From: Vandiemenella viatica
Lineage: Eukaryota > Arthropoda > Insecta > Orthoptera > Morabidae
Assembly: GCA_031002005.1 (NCBI GenBank)
Contig: CM061919.1
Location: forward strand, 171,351,121 to 171,415,120
Direction: 5' to 3'
Length of the DNA: 64,000 nt
Of the stretch, positions 56,010-64,000 are shown piece by piece. The translations under genes and the position numbers were made by a program. Within the stretch, counting starts at the first letter, position 1. Each line of letters starts with the position of its first letter. The notes under the pieces are model-generated. The model was not told the DNA's origin and did not search any database. It saw only the letters and a program-made list of their open reading frames with translations.

Positions 56010-57370
56010 GTGACGGTACCGGACGTATATCCCCTCCCATCTATCGCGGAAACAGTAGATTACCTAGCAAATTGTCAGTATTTTTCCACCTTAGATCTAA
56101 ATTCGTTATATCATCAGGTTAAGGTAGCAGAACAGGACAGACAAAAAACCGCATTTTGCGTTCCAAATGGTTTATATGAATATCGAAGAATCCCATTTGG
56201 CATAACGAATGCTCCAGCTTCCTTTAAACGTCTACTTGATACAATCTTACGTGATAGAAAGCCAAAATTCAGTCACGTGTATATCGACGTCGTAATCATA
56301 TTCTCCAAAAATTTTGAAGATCACCTATCACACATTCGAGAAGTGTTTGAACGGCACAGGAAAGCCAACTTGACACTGTCCTATAAGAAATGCCACTTTG
56401 CCTTGCCTCAAATCGAATACCTTGGACTTTTAATCTCAAAAGAAGGGATAAAACCTCACCCTAGATTAGTTTCCGCAGTGAGAGACTTCCCTCCTCCTGC
56501 GAATGTTAAAGAATTACAGTCATTTTTGGGCTTGTCTAACTATTATAGAAAATTCATTAAGGTGTAGCAGGTCGTTTTAATAATTGCAGTGTATTTTGGG
56601 AAATAAGAAAATATGAATAATGATAAAGTACTAGCGGCGACAATCGCGGGCAGCGAGCGCCCGGCGTAGGATGTCGCAAGGTCCGTCAGCAAGATATCCA
56701 GGTCGGCGAGCAATAGCTATGGAAACTAGGCTCGTGAAGAAGGTTCGAGAAACGCTAGCTGTCAGTTTATTGCCCTTAGAACGGGGACAGGCTACGCAAC
56801 TGTTGAGATATAAGCGCGGGCTCACCGAGGCTCGGGGTGAAGTCAAATCGGAGGCAAGTCGGACTACGCAGCCACTAAGCTGTTCTAAAGGCGATCGGCA
56901 ATCGAAGATAGCCGCCTCGCTAGCCAGCTAATCAGCCAGCCGAAACCAGTGTAAGTCCATCATTCTTTCATATTGACTAAGTGCTTGGAATCTTGCTCGT
57001 GGCCGTTGGATTGGATAACTGTAACAACAGCCCGCCTAGCAAAGAATAAAACTATGTATGCACTTAGCCTCTTTCCTTGATGCAAGCCCGAGATATTAAG
57101 AGTAAAGTAAATCGACTAGTATGCTAGACAAAGCCAAGACCGGAGTACCGCAACGGGAGGAGCAGCATACTCGCCCCAAGTAAGTAACCTGGCTAACGCC
57201 CACAGTGACCAACATAACTTATCCATCCTGACGAATAAGCAACGGGTCATAATAATAAATAAAGGGGACGCTACAAAGGGGTATGCCAACATTGCTAAAC
57301 TACTAACTAGATTGTTTGTAAAAGGAGCTAAATTTGAATGGTCGGAGGAATTCCAAAAGGCCACGGACAC
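56010..57370 (+). pseudogene. pol: Gypsy reverse transcriptase, split by a solo LTR
   Basis: VYPLPSIAETVDYLANCQYF, FSTLDLNSLYHQV (first catalytic Asp), KTAFCVPNGLYEYRRIPFGI, and YIDVVIIFS at the YxDD site, where the second Asp is Val. It continues ELQSFLGLSNYYRKFI and, after the LTR at 56563-57275, GYANIAKLLTRLF. Not catalytic as it stands. Confidence 0.85.
56563..57275 (+). mobile_element. Solo LTR of a second Gypsy-type element, 713 bp
   Basis: Starts TGTAGC and ends GCTACA (inverted hexamers with canonical TG..CA). Flanked by the 4-bp duplication AAGG (56559-56562, 57276-57279). Removing it joins the RT codons cleanly. Polyadenylation-like AATAAA is present near 57046. The orientation is a guess based on that signal. 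Confidence 0.85.
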
Positions 57371-57918
57371 GTTTGACTACACAGCCCTTGCTAGCGATGC
57401 CAGACCCGTCCAGGACGTTTTGGTTCACGACAGGCGCTTCAGATTTTGCAGCCGGGGCTGTCCTATCGAAGGTCTTCGGTGATGGGGAAAATCAGATATC
57501 TTTCGCGGTACGCCAGTTGAGTCCCGCAGAAAGACGGTATTCAGTCACGGAGATGGAACTGGCTAGTCTTGTGTGGGGAATTAAATTTTACAGGACGTAT
57601 CTATGGGGTAGAGAATTCACAGCTATTACTGACCATAAATCGCTTCGTTGGTTGTTAAACCTTAAAGATCCGTCAAGTAGATTAATGCGGTCAGCGCTGT
57701 TACTTTCCGAGTGTGATTTCACGGTCGAAGTCAGACCTGGTCGGGAAATCGGGAATGCTGATAGCCTGAGCAGGAAAATAAGGACGATAGAAGCACAACA
57801 ACCACTGACATTAGCACAGCTACCGTTGCACCAATCCAAAGACGAGCAATGTGCACGTTGGCGTCAACACCCGCGATTTGTGCTGCGTGACGAGGTGCTG
57901 TATCGACAAACCAGGTAG
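57371..57918 (+). pseudogene. pol: Gypsy RNase H
   Basis: FTTGASDFAAGAVLSKVF is at the first RNase H catalytic block, with Gly where the family has Asp. Then ERRYSVTEMELASLVWGIKF (the catalytic Glu block), REFTAITDHKSLRWLL and GNADSLSR follow. It leads into the integrase zinc domain after a stop at about 57918. Confidence 0.83.
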
Positions 57919-59218
57919 GGAGAGAGAGCGGCAATACCGGCATCCTTACGCGAAATAGTGATGAAATTACACCATGATTCGTTCTATGGTTGCCATGCAG
58001 GATACAAAAATACGAACCGCTTAATAGCTAAATCATACTGGTGGCCGTCGCGTTAGAAGAATGTGAGAGAGTACGTGAGAAGCTGACTCATCTGTAATAA
58101 ACACGCGGCCGAGACTAAAATCGGGAGAAATTACAACCATTGCCCGAGACCAAAGCACCATTTCAAAGAATTTATTTAGATATTGCTGGCCCGTTCCCCA
58201 GGACCAATCGACGTCACGTGTTCATTTTTGACCATCATAGACGCATTTTCACGATATATGGTAATGGTTCCTCTCGCTAATCAGAGGGCGGAGGAAGTTG
58301 CGAGGGCTTTCGTAGTGAATTGGGTGCTAGTTCATGGAAAAATCGACGTTATTCTGACGGACAAAGGTTCGAATTTTCTATCAGAGCTATTCACACAAAT
58401 ATGTAGATTATTGGGGATAGAGAAATTAAAGACGACGGCATTAAATTCCGCCGGGAATGGAAGGGCGCAACGATGTCACAGCACGATCATGAAAGATCTC
58501 AGTTGTTACATGAATAGGTCACCAAAAAAATGGGACTCAATTTTGCCTTTTGCATATAACACCAGAGTTTATACCTCCACAAACAGAACACCATACGAAA
58601 TACTATATGGACGAGATGAACTCACCGTTTTCAATTTTTCCAGCACCCAAAGAGATTAAAAACCAGGAAGTAAGGAGTCTAGCTCATAAATTACGCAGGA
58701 TATGGAGCAGTGTGCGAAAGGCAAATTCAGAATCTTTCGCCAAGCACGCAAAACCTTATGACAAACAAGCGAAACCACAGGTTATTCCGGTTGGTTCTTT
58801 TGTTTTATTGAATAGGCCTTATAGGAAGCCAGGATCATGCTCTAAACTTAATTTCTCGTGGAGTGGACCGTTCGAAGTACTGTCCATTTTGTCGCCTGTC
58901 ACCTTGAAAATCAGGTTACCCGACAGGGATCTTGCAGTACACAAAAATCGCGTCAAGCCCTATGTTTGGCGAAAAAGCAATCAGAGGCATGGGAATGAAA
59001 TTGCTAACGCAATCCCGGGGTCATCGAGTCGAGACACGAACGTAGGAATCCTACTAGACGCCCCGCCCCACCCCAACGAAAAGAAACACAGCACAATTTG
59101 CGAAGCCGGCAAACAGAGCAACGAAAGGGAAGCTTATCACAACAACAAAAGGGGAACGATCGGAAGAAAGGTAAGAAACCAGAATCCGAAAAATATAAAA
59201 CACATCAGTATAACCTAA
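57919..59218 (+). pseudogene. pol: Gypsy integrase
   Basis: Zinc domain near 57960-58110 (LHHDSFYGCHAGY, later C..C with stops). The catalytic core at 58183-58659 has FLTIIDAFSRYMVMVPL (first Asp) and ILTDKGSNFLSELF (second Asp), but the third-residue block reads GNGRAQRCHSTI with Gln at the Glu position. A frameshift near 58650 leads to the C-terminal chromodomain-like/GPFEVL region (SFVLLNRPYRKPG, WSGPFEVLSI) ending at about 59218. Confidence 0.83.
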
Positions 59219-59801
59219 GAAATAGGAACTGAGCAGGACAAAATAAACAAGAAGGAAGTTGTTTACAATAAGCCTTGGCAGCTACCGTCTGAGACAAATG
59301 CTGGCGGAATAGATTACATGTAAGTGAAATTTATGTTGAAATAAAGGAAAAAACTAGTTTTGATTGCTGTTATAAATGTAGAAATGGACATTCACATTGT
59401 GAAATGTGCCAATGATAACTGAGATAAACTCTACTCTAAGCAGTGAAAGTTTTAAAAGAAAAAAAAATGTCTTGTGTAATGCCAATAGCAAATGTACATT
59501 CTCTTTCGCGGAAATTATGTTCCACAGGCTACTTGGCAGGTGTAAAAGACCAGCTTACGAGAAGGCGATTCAGCTGTTGACGCGGCAAGGACACGAGAGC
59601 GTCGTAGTCATTAAAATCTGAGTGGAACACCGGAGTGGGTCAACTTCACGGACGCAGACCTAAGTATCAAAACATTAGTTGTAGTGCATCGTAAGATAGA
59701 GACTTTCGTCAGTGTGCCAGTGATTACACATAACATTTAGTAGGGACCAAGTCAGTAGTGTGAAACAATACAACTAAGTGTTTATTGGGTAGCATATAAG
59801 A
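59219..59801 (+). other. pol-env junction region of the Gypsy element
   Basis: Noncoding or very decayed. In env-bearing Gypsy elements env is expressed from a spliced RNA with an acceptor in this region. I cannot fix the acceptor. Confidence 0.4.
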
Positions 59802-60556
59802 ATGTATTACGCTAGTATTATGTTGTTAGTGTTAAGCATATTACAGGGAGTAGAGATAGGCCAATGCTATAAGATAACACCTCTTACAAATGGAGTATTT
59901 TTGTTAAGCAAGACGATGTGATAAATTCTCCATTCCACTGGACCATTGTTGCACAAATTAGTTTTGAACAGTTTGGAAATAAGTAAAATATTCAAGTTAT
60001 TAGATGCTTCTTTTCAAAATTTACCCTCTTTTGATGACGAAATAACGCATGCATTAGTTGCTAACCTGAGAGTCTTGTATGTATCGTTGGAGGATGAATA
60101 GCATAATTTAGTAGAACTTTTACCTATAGGAAACAGTAGATCGAAGCATAGTTGGTTAAATACAGGCGGGTTTATCTTAAAAAAAAAAAAAAAAAAAAGT
60201 GTTTGGGACGCTTACAGAATACGATTACGAGGAATTAAACTCGCGCTTGACAGATCTAAACCACTTCACCCAAAATTTAGAGACCGGTGCCTCTAGACAG
60301 GTGCTACTTACAAAAAATCTTCAAAACGCAATAACGAACAATACCTTTTTGATCGCAAAACTGACCAATACATTCAGGGACAAGGTATCAGAGCTGCAAA
60401 CGACCCTAAACCAAAATTTGAGAGAATTTGAAAAAATATTTGTGAAACAACTTTATAGCACTCAGCTACTGCAACAACTAGTATTAATAATCACAAACAC
60501 AGGATTAGAATCAACCAGGCTAAGAATTGCATTAGTTCAGGCCACAAATGGTAAAC
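59802..60556 (+). pseudogene. env: Errantivirus-type env, N-terminal part
   Basis: Starts ATG 59802 with a hydrophobic signal peptide (MLLVLSILQGV). Stops occur from about 59919. A basic SRSKH stretch lies near 60134, in the place of the cleavage site of F-type envelope proteins. After an A-run frameshift (60179-60198) an open stretch (FGTLTEYDYEEL, LNHFTQNLETG) follows, resembling the coiled heptad region of insect F-like Env. Interrupted by the P-type transposon at 60557. Confidence 0.65.
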
Positions 60557-60868
60557 CACGGCCAACTAAAGATACAGGCCTGGGTGCACTTTGGTGACGT
60601 CAGCAGAGTAGTGCTATAGCCGAACCACGCACATGCTCGCGTACTTACAGTTTCCGCTGCGCGAAATTAAATTCACACACACATGCACAAAGATATTGAC
60701 AAATAATTACTTTATACTTACTTCATGATTTTTTTAAGTCAACTACTTCAAATTCAGTCTCGTCAGTAAATTTCATAATACTCAAATATTCGTAAATAAT
60801 TGCTTTGTGCTTCACTACATCAGTTTTTGTCAAATATTGTACTTCAGATTTAGTCTCACCACTCCAAT

Positions 60869-60871
<3 letters not shown>

Positions 60872-60949
<78 letters not shown>
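60872..60949. repeat. (CA)n microsatellite
   Basis: About 39 CA units near the left end of the P-type transposon. Confidence 0.97.
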
Positions 60950-60951
<2 letters not shown>

Positions 60952-61849
60952 GATATTCAAGTGCACATGTCAAAATATTAAATTAACGTGCTTCAAAATT
61001 TGCACTACTCATACACTTACAAACTTAAAGGTAACATCATTTTTATATTATTTTATTGTTTAAAAGGTTCTTCAAAGTTAAAAAATTTCATTAAGGAAAA
61101 ATGGAAGTTAATAAACAAAAAACATTGAATATGGTATTTACATATTTATTTACTGAAGAAATTACACAACCATCAGTTTGTAAAACAGTATATTCTACTT
61201 TTTTGCAGCATTATTGTTGTACTGCAATACATGACATGACTTAAACGACACACATTAAAGCAGCTTAAATTACTAATAATATTTCAGTTGTCATTGTGGC
61301 CCAGGTTGCATGTCTAACAAGCCACAAATTCAGTCACTAGAAAAGTAAAGCTTATATCATGTACTTGTTTTAAAACTTATTACTCCTCCATTTATACAAT
61401 GAATATGCAAATTTAAAAATTCTTACATCAAAATATTATAACTTGCCTTCAGTTTTTTTTTAATTGCCTCCCAGTTTTATTACTTGATACAGTGTCATTC
61501 ACATTCTTGGTGAGATTATTTATCATTACCTTCCAGAATCTTAAATTAATGTTTTGCAATATGTCCCTCAAAGTTCTGTTGCATTTACATTTATCACTCT
61601 CTGAAAGATCAGCTCTCCAGCTTTAGGCTGCAGATTTTGTGCAAAACAGAAATTTGATGCATATCACCAATGAAATTACTTGAAGACATTTCTAATATAC
61701 ATTTCAACATGAACCAAGCACTTTGTCATTAGAACAGCAGTTCCAATGGGCACTGTCAGCTTTTAATAATCATATTCTATAATGAAGTTATTTGGGAGTG
61801 ATATTTCAACTTCATTAAGTACATGTAATAACATTATTTTAACTGTTGT

Positions 61850-63001
61850 TAACAGGTATGATAGTAACACTATCTTTGAATTTTGAAGACACTGGATATC
61901 ATGAAAACATTGCTGTTAGTCTGACTACCACCATAAATTATACCACCCTTAAAGATCAAACAAGGTTCAATGTAAATTTCATCCAAGAGCACATTTACTA
62001 TAAGTTCATGATCTTTCAAAAATTTCTTCTTAATCTTCAAATACCCTACACTACCATCTACATTTAAACTATTTCAATTAAACTTACCTACCAGCTTTCT
62101 GATATTGCATGGAGTGGCAAATATAGAAAACCAATCTTATGCAAAGTAGCACATGCTGATGGTGAATAAACATACAGAGTAGCTGCCAGTAATAATGTAT
62201 TCCCACTGTACATATGACCTGCTTTCATTTTTAGATAGAAACTGAATTTGTTCAATTATCATTTGAAGTTGTGAATATCTTTCACCTGTAAAATTATCCT
62301 GTAGCAAATTCACTATATTTTTAACAACTACTTGTTTAAGGGGTCTTCTTTAGACACTATTGACTCAACATATTTAATCATACTGTCAAACACATGTTTG
62401 GACTTTACTGCTATGTATTCATTGGGCACTTTATGATGGAGAATTTTGTAGCTTTGCACAGAAACAAACACACTTAAATCTGACTTAACAGTTACAGAAG
62501 CAAGAATGTTTGTTATTTCGTTACTAACATCAATAAAACACAACACTACCTTTTGTTCACACTGACTACAGAACCACTGTTTCTTGCTTAGCACCTGAAA
62601 AATATTTACAGTACATGTGTCTCCCAAATTGTTAATGACATTGTGCTCTTCATATTTCCTGTAGTCTTCTAAGCTTCTTGCCACAGCTTTTTGAAAATTG
62701 TCACTTTCTGTATCACATCATCTTCTGCATATGAATCCAGCTAATATCAAGTATCCTGGCAAATTTGGAAAAATTGATGGCACTGCATATGGTTTCAGCT
62801 TTGGATAACTCCTTACAAATGTTTTTATTTCTCCATCTACTGCAAACTGTTCTGTTTTGAGTATGCAGTCTTTCAGAAGTCTGTAGGAATTTTTCTAAGC
62901 CACTTTTTCTTTAGTTCTTCATCGCTGTCCAAAGAAAATGTGCCGGTTTTTCGTTTTGAGACATAATTAATTCTACAGCAGACCATACTACACCTTGGCA
63001 T
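61850..63001 (-). pseudogene. P-element-type transposase (THAP plus DDE) relic
   Basis: Start ATG at 63001, just after an AG acceptor-like TTTACAG. The THAP domain begins MPRCSMVCCRINYVSKRKTG and has EELKKKWLRK (conserved Trp). After a stop at 62873-62875 and a frame change, the AVPTF-type motif LKPYAVPSIFPNLP appears near 62760-62800. An open frame (62684-62328) holds the linker region. The catalytic block VNVLLDEIYI with FKGGIIYGGS is near 61935-61995. Stops and frameshifts make it inactive. The C-terminal third was not readable. Confidence 0.82.
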
Positions 63002-63426
63002 TTTTAGTACCTGTAAAAACAGACATTCAATATAGCTATTACAATGTAAATATACACACATTTACAAAAGTATTTGTGCATATTTAGTTACTTTAGCAAA
63101 TAACTTTCAACATAACTTCGCAAACAACACATGATAGTTCAAATGAAAATTCGTTAAGAAATCGTAATAGCTTGTTATATTATTATTTAAGAAATACTTA
63201 CTGTAAATAGAACTGCAATTATAGGAACTTCACTTTAGTAGCTGAAGATGAAACTGGTAATCCACTGGTCGACGAGAAGTCAAATACTCTCAGAAACACG
63301 TTTGCAAACGAACTTTCAGGCTCACAACACACCAGCATGGCAGATCATAGAACTACTTTGCTGACGTCACAAACAAAGTGGCTTCCAGCACCCAGGCCTG
63401 TATATTTAGTTGGCCGTGTGGTAAAC

Positions 63427-64000
63427 TAAGTGACGTACTTCATACTCCTAAAGTATTTTTACAATATGTACAGATGATTCAAAGACACTTAGACGCAGGA
63501 ACTTACATGCTATTTCCATGTACCCTAGACAACGTGTATCACTATTATCAAATAGCGACAGTAAATGTAGCTTTGATGGACGGTCACTTAAGAATCATAA
63601 TTGATCTACCCATTGTTACTACTGATTCAGTTCTAAATAGATACTCTACACATTCCTTTCCGGTGTTATGGGAACATACAGGTCATTATGTGGAATGGCA
63701 AACGAAAGAGATATTGTTGTTCACATAAACTCAAAAGGCGTATGCTACACTAAACAATCAGGATTTAGACATGTATCAAAATTCAGGCATAACTATTTGT
63801 CCACGACTCACTCTAAATGTAAACTGTGAAACTTCCATGTTTTTTTTTTCAAACAATTTCACCAATTTATGCCAACGAGAAATTAAAAAATTGGATCATC
63901 CATACTTAATGCCCATAAAGCAGAATTGGGTATTCACTATTCCATATCCTCATGAGGTAGTTGTTACATGTTGGGAGAAAAACCTAAATCACACAGTCAA
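63427..64000 (+). pseudogene. env: Errantivirus-type env, continuation
   Basis: Resumes after the P-type transposon in the frame left at 60556 (GK|LSDVLHTPKVF). It continues through PCTLDNVYHYYQIATVN with a stop at about 63728, and further pieces (ICPRLTLNVNCETSM) to the window edge. Expected to run on to a transmembrane segment and the 3' LTR outside the window. Confidence 0.6.

Larger units (their letters stand above)
60557..63418 (-). mobile_element. P-superfamily DNA transposon, 2862 bp
   Basis: 31-bp terminal inverted repeats (60557-60587, 63388-63418) differ at one base and start CACGGCCAACTAAA. Perfect 8-bp target duplication TGGTAAAC (60549-60556, 63419-63426). Just inside the repeats both ends share (G)TGACGTCAGCA(A/G)AGTAGT. 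31-bp TIRs and 8-bp duplications are hallmarks of the P family. The interior codes, leftward, for a THAP-domain transposase relic. It contains a (CA)n microsatellite. Confidence 0.92.
52499..64000 (+). mobile_element. Gypsy/errantivirus-like LTR retrotransposon with env, decayed, runs off the right edge
   Basis: Order: 5' LTR, primer site, gag, protease, RT, RNase H, integrase, env. This is the Ty3/Gypsy gene order with an insect-retrovirus-type env. It is interrupted by a solo LTR in the RT region and by a P-type transposon in env. All ORFs carry stops or frameshifts, so it is a dead provirus. The 3' LTR is beyond the window. Confidence 0.88.

Noticed and set aside
60723..60950. Open frame dominated by alternating Val-Cys
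   Set aside because: It is only the (CA)n microsatellite read on the minus strand.
62328..62684. 118-codon frame as an independent gene
   Set aside because: It lies within the P-type transposon and reads as the middle of its transposase, between THAP and the catalytic block.

Overview
The window is a transposon-saturated piece of an animal genome, almost certainly an arthropod and probably a large-genome insect. The evidence is spliced exons with GT..AG introns, an insect-like insulin-degrading enzyme, an insect retrovirus-like Gypsy element with an F-type env, Penelope-like elements, CR1-type LINEs and tRNA-derived SINEs. An orthopteran or related polyneopteran is my best guess; the sequence does not prove it. 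Nothing prokaryotic is present.

The only clear host gene is the 5' half of an insulin-degrading enzyme (IDE, M16 metalloprotease) on the minus strand. Eleven exons between 31473 and 4499 join with matching phases into about 536 codons. The 3' half lies beyond the left edge, and any separate upstream first exon was not found. Its introns hold the following: at 1-4.3 kb a decayed CR1-type LINE (family A) and a SINE; at 7.6 kb a SINE; at 9-10.3 kb a mariner; at 14.3 kb a hAT MITE; and at 16.7-31.3 kb a 14.6-kb intron that is a graveyard of Penelope-like elements (PLEs). That intron contains GIY-YIG and RT remnants, LTR-like repeats with hammerhead-like cores, three foldback palindromes, a Tc1/mariner-type transposase relic, SINEs and a MITE.

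From 31.5 to 52.3 kb no host gene was recognised. The layout is LINE family B relics, a PLE GIY-YIG ORF, a nearly intact family A LINE (34.65-38.1 kb), a hammerhead-like PLE repeat at 38.2 kb, a reverse-strand LINE B copy split by a 399-bp hAT element with a perfect 8-bp target duplication, and a LINE B copy nested in an older LINE B copy. That older copy is further split by a 5.7-kb hAT element (46252-51968) that carries only the N-terminal part of a BED-finger transposase and a ~2.1-kb array of ~167-bp tandem repeats.

From 52.5 kb to the right edge lies a decayed env-bearing Gypsy/errantivirus-like element: LTR, tRNA-Leu-like primer site, gag, protease, RT, RNase H, integrase, env. A solo LTR (TSD AAGG) sits in its RT, and a P-superfamily transposon splits its env. 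The P element has 31-bp TIRs with one mismatch, a perfect 8-bp target duplication, and THAP and DDE remnants. Junctions with target duplications let insertion order be read directly.
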